Shown in pieces: positions 53,813 to 62,090 of a stretch of 64,000 nt of DNA. Made by a program: the position numbers and the translations under genes. The stretch is from Stigmatella aurantiaca (GTDB lineage: Bacteria; Myxococcota; Myxococcia; Myxococcales; Myxococcaceae), in NCBI RefSeq assembly GCF_900109545.1, contig NZ_FOAP01000034.1, positions 21,031 through 85,030 on the forward strand, read 5' to 3'. The notes under the pieces were generated by a model that was not told the DNA's origin, searched no databases, and saw only the letters and a program-made list of their open reading frames with translations. The number at the start of each line of letters is the position of its first letter. Within the stretch, counting starts at the first letter, position 1.

Positions 53813-54963
53813 AGCTGGGGGTTGTGGCGGGAAAGCTCCTGCGAGCGCTCGTGGGGCTGGTGTTGCTGGGGGTGGGCTACGTCGGTTTCTTCACCTTCGC
53901 GGCCCTCTTCGTGGACTACCCGGTGGTGCCCACCCACACGGGGATCCCGGCGTGGCCGCGCGGCGCCTTCCACGTCCACACCGAGCGCTCGGATGGCCGG
54001 GGCACCGAGAAGGACGTCGCGGCCGCGGCGAAGGCTGCGGGCCTCCAGTTCGTGGTGATGACGGACCACAACGACTTCACCCTGCGCGAGCCCGCCTTCG
54101 TGGAGGGGGTGTTGCTGGTACCGGGCGTGGAGATCTCCACGCGGTACGGGCACCTCGTGGCGATGGGCCTGCGGGTGCCGTTGAATGGGGAGAGCGCGAA
54201 ACAGGAGGGCGTGAGGGCGGTGGAGATCGCCGGCGGCTTCAGCGTGCTCGCGCACCCGGTGCAGCAGAAGAACCCCTGGAGAGACCCCGAGAGCGCCCTG
54301 CAGGCCCAGGGCTTCGAGCTGTACTCGGCGGACACCTTCTTCCGGGACGCGGTCCGTCGGCCGTTCTCCCGGCTGCTGCCGGCCGTGGGCGCGTACCTCA
54401 TCAATCCTGTGCACGGGGTGATGACGCTCGTGATGCCCCAGCCCGAGGTCTCCGAGAAGCTGCTGGAGCTCTCCCACGACCAGCCGAAGCGGATCCTCTG
54501 CTCCCACGACGCGCACGGGCAGCCGCGCTACGAGGACGTCTTCCAGTCCCTGGCCATGTACCTGCCGCCCGCCGCCCTGTCCGAGCCCCTGTCCAGGGAC
54601 CCCAAGGCCGCGGCCGCGCAGGTGGTCCAGGCGCTGGCGAGCACCCAGGCGATCTGCGCCTTCCGGGCCCTGGGCGAGCCCATGGGGTTTGCCATCGAGG
54701 GCCCGGTGACGGCCCGGCGCGAGGCCCACGTGGGCGATGTGCTCCGGGTCCGGCTGCCGCCCCATGCGCAGGGCACCGTCCGGGTGGAGGCGCGGGGGGC
54801 GGGCCGGGTGCTGCAGGACGGCACGTCGGTGGAGCTGACCTCGGAGGGCGTCCTCCAGATTGAGGCCTGGGTGCTGGCACCGGGACGGTTCTTCGGCTCG
54901 GAGTGGAAGCCGTGGATTGTGCCGGGGCTGGTGCGCGTGCTGCCACGGGACGCGGGCATCTGA
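53809..54963 (+). CDS. Membrane-anchored PHP-domain phosphoesterase
   Basis: A 384-residue protein with one N-terminal membrane helix (about 8-34, ALVGLVLLGVGYVGFFTFAAL). The PHP domain (about 50-250) has metal-binding motifs FHVHTERSDGRG, MTDHNDFTL, PGVEISTRYGHLVAMG, and late His residues in VLAHPVQQ and CSHDAHG. It is predicted to be a metal-dependent phosphoesterase facing the periplasm. The C-terminal about 100 residues form a beta domain. It sits between the MsbA-like exporter and waaA and overlaps the exporter start/stop, so a role in processing an exported phosphorylated lipid or glycan is a reasonable guess; substrate unknown. Confidence 0.8.
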   Translation: MKLGVVAGKLLRALVGLVLLGVGYVGFFTFAALFVDYPVVPTHTGIPAWPRGAFHVHTERSDGRGTEKDVAAAAKAAGLQFVVMTDHNDFTLREPAFVEGVLLVPGVEISTRYGHLVAMGLRVPLNGESAKQEGVRAVEIAGGFSVLAHPVQQKNPWRDPESALQAQGFELYSADTFFRDAVRRPFSRLLPAVGAYLINPVHGVMTLVMPQPEVSEKLLELSHDQPKRILCSHDAHGQPRYEDVFQSLAMYLPPAALSEPLSRDPKAAAAQVVQALASTQAICAFRALGEPMGFAIEGPVTARREAHVGDVLRVRLPPHAQGTVRVEARGAGRVLQDGTSVELTSEGVLQIEAWVLAPGRFFGSEWKPWIVPGLVRVLPRDAGI

Positions 54964-54983
54964 TAGAGGACGGGGCGCCGTCC

Positions 54984-56276
54984 ATGCGCCTCCTGTACAT
55001 CCTCGCCAGCTACGCGCTCTTCGCGCTCCTGTTCCCGGTGCTCTCGGTGTACCGGAAGACGCGCCAGGGGCTGGGGCAGCGGCTGGGGTTCTACGCGCCG
55101 GGCGTGCTGCCGAAGGGCCCCGGGCCCATGCTCTGGCTCCATGGGGCGAGCGCGGGAGACCTGCTGGCGCTCTCGCCGATGTTCGGGCCGCTGAGGGAGC
55201 GTTTTCCGGGCTGCCGGATCCTGCTCTCCACGACGACGAACACGGGCTTCCTGATGGCGAGGGACCGGCTGGCGAAGCAGATCGACGGGGTGGTGTACGC
55301 CCCTTACGACTTGTGGGGCGCCACGCGCCGGGCGGTGAAGGCCATCCAGCCGGACCTGCTGGTGCTGGAGTACACGGAGATCTGGCCCAACCTCATCCGC
55401 GCGGCGAAGCGCCAGGGCGTGGGCATCGCGCTGACCAACGGGCGCTTCTCGCCGAAGAACCTGGGCAAGTACCGGTGGCTCTTCGCGCTGATCGGCAATC
55501 CGCTCCGGGACATGGACCTGTTCCTGATGCGTCAGGAAGAGGAGGCCGGAAGGGCCCGGCAATTGGGAGCGCCCGAGGCGCGCGTCTGGGTCACGGGCAA
55601 CACGAAGTTCGACGCCCTGACGGCGGCCCCGGCCCCGGAGGACGAGGCGCTGCGGCGGGCGCTGGGGCTGCCCGAGGGCGGCCAGGTGCTGATGGCGGGA
55701 AGCACCCACGAGGGCGAGGAAGCCCCGCTCCTGTCCGTGTACCGCCGCTTGCTCCCGGTGCACCCCGGGCTCCGGCTGGTGATTGCCCCTAGGTACATCG
55801 ACCGGGCCGAGCGCATCCTGGGGCTGGCCCGGGATGCGGGGCTGACGGCGGGGCTGAGATCGAAGGGCAATCCCGAAGGCGGGCAGGTGGTGGTGCTCGA
55901 CACGATGGGGGAGCTGGGGCGGGCGTACCGGCTGGCCACCTTGGTGTTCGTCGGCGGCTCGTTCACGAAGCGGGGCGGACAGAACATCCTGGAGCCCGCG
56001 GGGCAGGGCAAGCCGGTGCTCTACGGGCCGCACATGGACAACTTCCGGGACAGCGTGCAGGTGCTGGAGGGGCACGGAGGCCTCCAGGTCCAAGATGCGG
56101 AGGACTTCTACCGCCGGGTGTCGGAGCTGCTGTCCCGGCCGGAGGCCCTCCAGGCGCTCGGGGCACAAGCGCGGCAGACGGTGAGCCAGATTTCCGGGGC
56201 GAGTCGGCGAAACGTGGAGCACATGGGAGCGCTCCTGGCCCAGGTGTCCTCCCCTCCCATGGAAAAGAAGGAGTAA
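54984..56276 (+). CDS. waaA: 3-deoxy-D-manno-octulosonic acid transferase (Kdo transferase) WaaA
   Basis: Transfers Kdo from CMP-Kdo to lipid A in the inner membrane. The 430-residue enzyme starts with a membrane-anchor helix (LLYILASYALFALLFPVLSVY), then LWLHGASAGDLLAL, corresponding to the family's HGASVGE (here GASAGD), and STTTNTGFLMA. Later motifs include YAPYDLWGATRRAV, EYTEIWPNLIRAAKRQG, AGSTHEGEE and FVGGSFTKRGGQNILEPAGQGKPVLYGPHMDNF. All are typical of WaaA. The number of Kdo residues added cannot be read. The start ATG lies 20 bases after the PHP gene. A glycosyltransferase gene follows after 4 bases. Confidence 0.94.
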   Translation: MRLLYILASYALFALLFPVLSVYRKTRQGLGQRLGFYAPGVLPKGPGPMLWLHGASAGDLLALSPMFGPLRERFPGCRILLSTTTNTGFLMARDRLAKQIDGVVYAPYDLWGATRRAVKAIQPDLLVLEYTEIWPNLIRAAKRQGVGIALTNGRFSPKNLGKYRWLFALIGNPLRDMDLFLMRQEEEAGRARQLGAPEARVWVTGNTKFDALTAAPAPEDEALRRALGLPEGGQVLMAGSTHEGEEAPLLSVYRRLLPVHPGLRLVIAPRYIDRAERILGLARDAGLTAGLRSKGNPEGGQVVVLDTMGELGRAYRLATLVFVGGSFTKRGGQNILEPAGQGKPVLYGPHMDNFRDSVQVLEGHGGLQVQDAEDFYRRVSELLSRPEALQALGAQARQTVSQISGASRRNVEHMGALLAQVSSPPMEKKE

Positions 56277-56280
56277 GGGC

Positions 56281-57282
56281 ATGCCCCTGGTGATTCATCC
56301 CCACTTCCACCGGAGGTACACGGGCATCTCGCGCCACGTGGAGACCGTGGTGCGGGAGCTGGCGCGAGGCACGGAGACCCGCACCATCGGACCGCACCTG
56401 GAGCCCGCCTTGCCGCGAATCCGCTGGGGCGAGCTCTGGAGCCGGCTGAGGCGGGAGCCCCTGGTGTGGCATGCCCACCGGAACAACGAGCTGGTGGTGG
56501 GGCTGATGCTGCGGCTGCTGGGCCGGCGGGTGAAGCTGGTCTTCACCCGGCACGCCTCGCAGAAGGCGAGCGCCTACACCCGCTGGCTGGCACGGAACGC
56601 GGATGCGGTGGTGGCACTCACGAGCGAAGGGGTGGAAGCCATCGCCCTGCCCGCGACCATTGTCCACCACGGGATCGACTTGGGCCGTTTCCGTCCGCCA
56701 GAGAATCGAGACGAGGCCTGGCGCAAGCTGGGCGCCGGCGGACGCTACGGGGTGGGGGTGGTGGGACGAATCCGGCAGCCAAAAGGCCAGGGAGACTTCG
56801 TCGAGGCCATCCGGCCCCTGCTGTCGGCTCATCCGGAGTGGACGGCGGCCCTGGTGGGACTGGCCAAGGGGAAGGACGCGCAGTGGATTGCCTCGCTGTG
56901 CGAGGGGCTGGGAAACCGGCTGGTGATGCCAGGAGAGCAGCAGGTGGTGTCCCCCTGGTACCAGGGCCTGAGCATCCTGGTGCACCCTTCGTACACGGAG
57001 GGCTATTCGATGGTGCACATCGAGGCGATGGCCTCGGGGTGTTGCGTGGTGTCGAGCCGGTTGAAGTACCTGGACACGCTCATCGAGCACGGCCGGACGG
57101 GCTTCTTCTTCGAGCCGGGAGACGTGAAGGGGATGCGGGAGCTGCTGGACATGTTGATGCGCGAGCCCCAGCGGGCGCAGGCGGTGGGACGAAACGCGGC
57201 CGAGCACGCGCAGGGCAAGTGCGGCGTCGAGCACGAGGCCCAGGCGCTCCAGAACCTCTACGACTCGCTGCTGGCGGGCTGA
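56281..57282 (+). CDS. GT4-family glycosyltransferase (LPS core candidate)
   Basis: A 333-residue GT-B fold enzyme. The N-terminal domain starts VIHPHFHRRYTGISRHVETVVREL, the C-terminal one has GVGVVGRIRQPKGQGDFVEAIRPLL and the GT4 retaining signature HPSYTEGYSMVHIEAMASGCCVV, where the two Glu bind the donor nucleotide sugar. No membrane helix or signal peptide. Immediate linkage to waaA (4 bases) and to another glycosyltransferase gene points to addition of core sugars on the Kdo-lipid A. Donor and acceptor cannot be deduced. Confidence 0.85.
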   Translation: MPLVIHPHFHRRYTGISRHVETVVRELARGTETRTIGPHLEPALPRIRWGELWSRLRREPLVWHAHRNNELVVGLMLRLLGRRVKLVFTRHASQKASAYTRWLARNADAVVALTSEGVEAIALPATIVHHGIDLGRFRPPENRDEAWRKLGAGGRYGVGVVGRIRQPKGQGDFVEAIRPLLSAHPEWTAALVGLAKGKDAQWIASLCEGLGNRLVMPGEQQVVSPWYQGLSILVHPSYTEGYSMVHIEAMASGCCVVSSRLKYLDTLIEHGRTGFFFEPGDVKGMRELLDMLMREPQRAQAVGRNAAEHAQGKCGVEHEAQALQNLYDSLLAG

Positions 57283-57291
57283 GGGCGGCCG

Positions 57292-58314
57292 GTGAGAATC
57301 CTCCACCTGCTGGCAAGCCCGTTCTGGAGTGGCCCCGCGGAGAACGTGGCCCTGCTGGCCCTGGCGCAACGGGAGGCCGGGCACGAAGTGACGGTGGCGG
57401 TGGACCGCAAGCGCACACAGGTGGGGGCGGAGGAGCCCGCGGTGCCGAGGTTCGAGGCCCTGGGATTGCTGGACGCCGGAGGCCTGGAGCTGTCCGTGAA
57501 GTCCTCTCCGTGGAGGCTCTGGAAGGACTCGCGGACGCTGCGCGCCCGTGCCCTGGACGTGGTGCACACGCACTTCACGCACGATCACCTCCTGGCGCGC
57601 TGGTTCAAGCCCAAGGGGGCGGTGCTCGTCCGCTCGGTGCATGCCCCGAGGTCGATCCGGTCCTCCCTGCCGAAGGCGGACGCCTACACGGTGCCCGCCT
57701 CGTCGGAAGTGCCTCGGCTCAAGGGCCACACGGTGCGGGTCCTGCCCCCCTTGGTGGACCCGTTGTTCCGGCCCGCGGAAGACCGGAAGCGCTGGCGCGA
57801 GGACCTGGCGGTGGAAGGCGCACCGCTGGTGGGCATGGTCTCGACGTTCCAGCCCTCGAGGCGGCACGAGCTCGGGATCGAAGCCTTTGCACGGCTGCTG
57901 CGGCAGCACCCCGAGGCCCGGCTGGTGCTGGTGGGAGACGGCCAGTTGGAGGCGCCCATCCGCCAGAAGGTGGCCGGACTGGGGATTCAGGAGCGGGTCC
58001 ACTTCGCCGGGTACCAGCAGGGCCCCTCCTTCGTGAAATGGCTTCAGGCGCTCGACGAGGTGTGGATCCTGGGCCTGGGCAATGACTGGAGCGGCCGGGC
58101 CGCGGCCCAGGCCCGGGCGTGTGGGGTCCGGGTGGTGGCGGTGGAAGAGGGTGCCTTGCCCTCATTGGCGGATGTGCGGGTCGCCCAGCTCACGCCCGAG
58201 GCGGTGGTGGAGGCCTCCCTGTCGGGGCACAAGGCGCTCGTGGCGCATCCGTCCAATCAGCGGATCGCGCAGGACATCCTGGCGCTCTACGAGCGGCTCC
58301 GGGGGGCCCGGTGA
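57292..58314 (+). CDS. Second GT4-like glycosyltransferase, divergent donor site (GTG start)
   Basis: A 340-residue protein of GT-B type. The N-terminal domain starts RILHLLASPFWSGPAENVALLA; the C-terminal half has VGMVSTFQPSRRHELGIEAFARLL and RLVLVGDGQLEAPIRQKVAGLGI, like GT4 enzymes. In the donor-binding region the usual E-x7-E motif reads WILGLGNDWSGRAAAQARACGVRVV and has no Glu in the expected places, so activity may be altered or the sugar donor different. It lies 10 bases after the first glycosyltransferase and overlaps lpxK in GTGA. Probable LPS core enzyme. Confidence 0.8.
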   Translation: MRILHLLASPFWSGPAENVALLALAQREAGHEVTVAVDRKRTQVGAEEPAVPRFEALGLLDAGGLELSVKSSPWRLWKDSRTLRARALDVVHTHFTHDHLLARWFKPKGAVLVRSVHAPRSIRSSLPKADAYTVPASSEVPRLKGHTVRVLPPLVDPLFRPAEDRKRWREDLAVEGAPLVGMVSTFQPSRRHELGIEAFARLLRQHPEARLVLVGDGQLEAPIRQKVAGLGIQERVHFAGYQQGPSFVKWLQALDEVWILGLGNDWSGRAAAQARACGVRVVAVEEGALPSLADVRVAQLTPEAVVEASLSGHKALVAHPSNQRIAQDILALYERLRGAR

Positions 58315-59366
58315 GCACGGAAGGGCCCACGGCGATTGAGCGGCTCTTCTATCCGCCGCACCCCGAGCCCTGGAGCCGGCGGGCCCTGCTGGCGCCGGTG
58401 ACGGCGCTGGCCTGGGGCTACGGGCTGGGCGTCCGGGTGCGGAAGTCGCTCTACGACCACCAGCTCTGGAAGGGCGAGCGCATCGAGGGGCTCCGGGTCC
58501 TCTCCGTGGGGAACGTGAACGTGGGAGGAACGGGCAAGACGCCCGCGGTCCTCCACCTGGCGGAGACCCTGGTGAAGGCGGGCCGGAAGGTCGGCATCCT
58601 CACGCGAGGGTACGGGCGCGTGTCGAAGGAGCCCCTGAGCTTCACGGGCGCGGAGCCCCTGCCCTCGGTCGAGGAAGCCGGCGACGAGCCCCTCCTGCTG
58701 GCCCGCCGGTGCCCAGGAGTTCGGGTTTTGGTCGGAGCGGACCGCCGGACGCTGGCGCGCCGGGCGCGGGACGAGTTCGGCCTGGAGGTGGTGCTCCTGG
58801 ACGATGGCTTCCAGCACCGGCAACTGGCGAGGGACGAGGACGTGGTGGTGGTGGACGAAGCCGTGGGCTTCGGCAACGGACGCATGCTGCCCCGGGGACC
58901 CCTCCGGGAGCCCCTCTCCGCGCTGAACCGCGCCACCCTCATCTGGGTCCGGGCCGCGCCAGGGCCCACCGCGAACCTGCCCCCGCTGCCAGAGCGGCGG
59001 GTGAGAACGCGCTACCACCCCTCGGCCTGGGTCGATCCCCAGGGACACGTGCACCCGCCGGAAGCCCTGCGCGGGGTGCCGGTCCTGGCGCTGGCGGGAC
59101 TGGCCCGCCCGGGAAGCTTCCTGCGGACGCTGAACCAGCTGGAAACCGACGTCCGGGACACCGCCCTCTTTCCAGACCATCACCGGTTCACGGATGGGGA
59201 GCTCCAGGACACCGAAGCGAGGGCCCGCCGTCAGGGGCTCCGGCTGGTCACGACCGAAAAGGACGCCGTGCGCCTGCCGCGAGACTTCCCGGCCTGGCAG
59301 GTCCGCCTCGGGGTGGAGGTGCTGGAAGGGGAGCCCCTGCTCCGGGAGGCCTTGGGGCTGAGGTGA
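58311..59366 (+). CDS. lpxK: Tetraacyldisaccharide 4'-kinase LpxK (GTG start)
   Basis: Phosphorylates the 4' position of the lipid A disaccharide with ATP at the inner-membrane surface. The 351-residue protein begins with an amphipathic N-terminal helix (ERLFYPPHPEPWSRRALLAPV) that anchors it to the membrane, followed by VGNVNVGGTGKTPAVLHLAE containing the P-loop (GGTGKT), TRGYGR, DEPLLLARRCPG and VLLDDGFQHRQLARDEDVVVVD, all LpxK landmarks. The C-terminal domain has FPDHHRFTDGEL and TTEKDAVRLP. The start lies within the preceding stop codon (GTGA). Confidence 0.96.
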   Translation: MSTEGPTAIERLFYPPHPEPWSRRALLAPVTALAWGYGLGVRVRKSLYDHQLWKGERIEGLRVLSVGNVNVGGTGKTPAVLHLAETLVKAGRKVGILTRGYGRVSKEPLSFTGAEPLPSVEEAGDEPLLLARRCPGVRVLVGADRRTLARRARDEFGLEVVLLDDGFQHRQLARDEDVVVVDEAVGFGNGRMLPRGPLREPLSALNRATLIWVRAAPGPTANLPPLPERRVRTRYHPSAWVDPQGHVHPPEALRGVPVLALAGLARPGSFLRTLNQLETDVRDTALFPDHHRFTDGELQDTEARARRQGLRLVTTEKDAVRLPRDFPAWQVRLGVEVLEGEPLLREALGLR

Positions 59367-59417
59367 GAGGCCCTTCGACTTGAGGGGAGCCAGGGGCTGT
59401 GGGACAAGGCGCTCCCC

Positions 59418-60431
59418 ATGGCCACAGGTTCGACCCCGCGCGCACTGTCCTCGCTGCTCCAGCTCCCCCAGAGCTTCGGGCGCAAACGGGTGCTGCTGGT
59501 GGGGGATCTCGTCGCGGACCGCTACATCTATGGACAGACGGACCGGGTGAGCCGGGAGGCGCCGGTGCTGATCGTCCGGCATGAGTCCACGGAGGTGAAG
59601 CTCGGGGGCGGGGCGAACGTCGCCGCGAACGTCCGGGCGCTGTCGGGCCAGGTGACGGCGGTGGGGGCGCTGGGGGTGGACGAGATGGGGCGGGCGCTGC
59701 GGCGGCTGTTCAGCGCGGCGGGGATCCGGGTGAGCGCGGCGGGGGCGCGAGGCATCCAGACGGAGACCAAGACGCGCATCCTGGCCGGAGGCATGAGCAC
59801 GACGCGCCAGCAGATGCTGCGGGTGGACCGGGGCCAGCGAGGCCCGCTGCCGCCGAGGCTGCGCAAGACACTGGCGCGGCTCGTGGAGAAGGCGGCCCAG
59901 GACGCGGATGCGGTGGTGGTGTCGGACTACGGGGCGGGGGTGGTGGGAGAAGAGGTGCGGGAGGTGCTGAAGCGGCTGGCGGGGGACGGGATGCCGGTGT
60001 GCGTGGACAGCCGCTACACGCTGGCGGCCTTCACGGGCGTCACGGTCTGCAAGCCGAACGAGCCCGAGCTGGAGGTGTTCACGGGCAGGCCGCTGCGGAC
60101 GGAGTCGGACCTGAGGGAAGCGGGGCACGCGGCGCTCAAGCGGCTGGGGTGCAAGGCGCTGCTGGTGACGCGGGGGCGGCACGGGATGGCGCTCTTCGAC
60201 GAGACGGGAGGGGTGGACCTGATTCCGGTGCACGGGGCGAAGGAGGCGGTGGACGTCACGGGGGCGGGCGACACGGTGATTGCGACCTTCTCGCTGGCGG
60301 TGGCGGCGGGGGCGAGCTTTGGCGAGGCGGCAAGGCTGGCCAACGTGGCGGGCTCGCTGGTGGTGCAGAAGCAGGGCACGGCAACGGTGTCCCGGGACGA
60401 GCTGCTCGGGGAACTGCGAGGCGCGAAATGA
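59418..60431 (+). CDS. rfaE1: D-glycero-beta-D-manno-heptose-7-phosphate kinase (HldE kinase half)
   Basis: Phosphorylates heptose-7-phosphate at C1 on the path to ADP-heptose for LPS core. The 337-residue protein is a PfkB-family kinase: VLLVGDLVADRYIYGQTDRVSREAP, GGGANVAANVRALSGQVTAVGALG, SDYGAGVVG and the ATP/substrate motif VTGAGDTVIATFSLAVA with the catalytic Asp. The two HldE activities, fused in Escherichia coli, are split here; the adenylyltransferase gene follows with a 4-base ATGA overlap. The start ATG is preceded by 51 bases after lpxK. Confidence 0.93.
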   Translation: MATGSTPRALSSLLQLPQSFGRKRVLLVGDLVADRYIYGQTDRVSREAPVLIVRHESTEVKLGGGANVAANVRALSGQVTAVGALGVDEMGRALRRLFSAAGIRVSAAGARGIQTETKTRILAGGMSTTRQQMLRVDRGQRGPLPPRLRKTLARLVEKAAQDADAVVVSDYGAGVVGEEVREVLKRLAGDGMPVCVDSRYTLAAFTGVTVCKPNEPELEVFTGRPLRTESDLREAGHAALKRLGCKALLVTRGRHGMALFDETGGVDLIPVHGAKEAVDVTGAGDTVIATFSLAVAAGASFGEAARLANVAGSLVVQKQGTATVSRDELLGELRGAK

Positions 60432-60919
60432 GCACGCTGGAGAAGCTCCAGACCCTGGCCCAGGTGGCGGAGGATCGGGAGCGGTGGCGGGCGGAGGGCA
60501 AGACGGTGGCCCTGGCCAACGGCATCTTCGATCTCCTGCACGTGGGGCACGTGCGGTACCTGCAGGGGGCGCGGGAGCTGGCGGATGTGCTGGTGGTGGC
60601 GGTGAACTCGGACGCCTCCACGCGGGCCTATAAAGGACCCGGGCGGCCCTACATCCCGGAGGCCGAGCGGGCGGAACTGGTGGCGGCGCTGGACTGCACC
60701 ACCCGGGTCCTCCTCTTCGATGAGCCAAACGTGAGGCCCATCATCCGGGCGCTGAAGCCGGACGTGCACGTGAAGGGCACGGACTACACGCCGGACACCA
60801 TTCCCGAGGCGGACGAAGTGCGGGCCTACGGGGGCCGCACCGCGGTCGCGGGAGACCCGAAGAACCACAGCACGACGGAGATTGCCCGGCGCACGGGCCG
60901 GGAGGGCGGCAAGGGCTAG
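60428..60919 (+). CDS. rfaE2: D-glycero-beta-D-manno-heptose-1-phosphate adenylyltransferase (HldE second half)
   Basis: Transfers AMP to heptose-1-phosphate to give ADP-heptose precursor. The 163-residue protein is a nucleotidyltransferase of the cytidylyltransferase class with the HxGH motif in NGIFDLLHVGHVRYL, NSDASTRAYKGPGRPYIPEAER and VKGTDYTPDTIPEADEVRAYGG with the KSTT-like NHSTTEIARR near the end. It is co-translated with the kinase gene (ATGA). Its TAG stop lies within a palindromic CTAG whose other half is the stop of the heptosyltransferase gene on the opposite strand. Confidence 0.94.
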   Translation: MSTLEKLQTLAQVAEDRERWRAEGKTVALANGIFDLLHVGHVRYLQGARELADVLVVAVNSDASTRAYKGPGRPYIPEAERAELVAALDCTTRVLLFDEPNVRPIIRALKPDVHVKGTDYTPDTIPEADEVRAYGGRTAVAGDPKNHSTTEIARRTGREGGKG

Positions 60920-62013
60920 GCAGCCGGCTCCTGGAGCCCCACGGAGAAGGAGCGGGCCTCCTCGAAGACGCGAGCCTCGAGGCCCGCGCTCGAATGGATC
61001 TCCGAGGTGAGGTCCACCATCCGGTGCGGAGGGGCGGGATGGCCCCAGCGCTCCATGTCCATGCGGAGGAAGAGCCCCAAGGTGGGCGCCCCCACGGCCA
61101 CGGAGAGGTGCATCGGCCCGGTGTTGTTGGTCACGGTGAGCCCCGCGGCCCGCATGAGGGCGGCCAACTCATCCAGGTTCGTGGCGGGAGCCACGAGGGC
61201 GCCCGGAGCCCCCTTCGCCACGGTCTGGGCGAGGGCCTCCTCTCCAGGACCCCAGGCAATGATGGGCTGGCGGCCGGTGGCGAGCAGGGCCCGGGCGGCG
61301 GCGGCGAAGGCCTCGGGAGGGATGCGGCGCTCCCCCAGGCGTCCCCCGGGATTCACCACGGCACACAGGCCGGGAAGCCCCTGAAGGTAGGTGCGGAAGC
61401 CCTCGCCGACGTTCGGCTCCCGGAAGGACAGGCCATCCATGATGCGGCCCCCGGTCAACGGGGTGAGCAGGTGCGCGCGCTGGGCGGCCTCTCGCCGGGT
61501 CCCGGCCCGGGCAGGGACCGAAAGCGAGTGAAGCAAGGACACAGGCCAGACCTGGGGGCCGATGACCACGGCCCGGGGGCCCGCGAGCCGGGAGACGAGG
61601 GCCGACGTGACGGACGGGGCCTCCCAGTTGGCGCAGTCCACCACCACGTCATAGCGCTCGCGGCGCAGGGCCTGAATGCCAGGGGCAAGGGCCCCGAGCC
61701 AAAGCCGTCGGCGGTCAAACGAGATGAGGGCATCAAGAGAAGGATGCCCCGCGAGCGCCCGGGCGACCTTGGCATGCACGAGGACATGGACCAGGGGAGG
61801 GGAGCCACCGGTCAGCTCCTTCAAGGTGCGCAGCAGGGGGGTGGTGAGCAGGGCTTCCCCGACCCGGTTGTCAGGACGCACGAGGAGGATCTTCCGGGGG
61901 GGAGGGAGCGGGGCTCCAGGGGGGCGTCGGCGGCCGGGGCGCCACAAGAGGGCGGAGGCCACGAAGGTCAGCGCGAGTTTCGCCCACAACTCAAGCCGCT
62001 TGTACCAGGGCAT
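60916..62013 (-). CDS. Glycosyltransferase family 9 (heptosyltransferase-like)
   Basis: A 365-residue protein. The N-terminal helix (LELWAKLALTFVASALLW) may tether it to the membrane. The catalytic core begins RKILLVRPDNRVGEALLTTPLLRTLKE, matching the RxxxxGDxxxxxP-type start of GT9 enzymes with VGE in place of IGD. CAVVNPGGRLGERRIPPEAFAAAARALL and the VTNNTGPMHLSVAVGAPTLGLF motif (the family TGPMHLAAA) follow. It probably transfers heptose to Kdo-lipid A or core. The start at 62013 (MPWYKRLE) is preferred; an ATG at 62091 would overlap the yicC start. It converges tail-to-tail on rfaE2. Confidence 0.88.
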   Translation of the reverse strand: MPWYKRLELWAKLALTFVASALLWRPGRRRPPGAPLPPPRKILLVRPDNRVGEALLTTPLLRTLKELTGGSPPLVHVLVHAKVARALAGHPSLDALISFDRRRLWLGALAPGIQALRRERYDVVVDCANWEAPSVTSALVSRLAGPRAVVIGPQVWPVSLLHSLSVPARAGTRREAAQRAHLLTPLTGGRIMDGLSFREPNVGEGFRTYLQGLPGLCAVVNPGGRLGERRIPPEAFAAAARALLATGRQPIIAWGPGEEALAQTVAKGAPGALVAPATNLDELAALMRAAGLTVTNNTGPMHLSVAVGAPTLGLFLRMDMERWGHPAPPHRMVDLTSEIHSSAGLEARVFEEARSFSVGLQEPAA

Positions 62014-62090
62014 GGGGGCGCGGACCTTACCAGAGCGGAAGCGAGGAGGCAGCTTGACCTGATGGCCAAAAGCCCCTAGCAACCTTCTCA

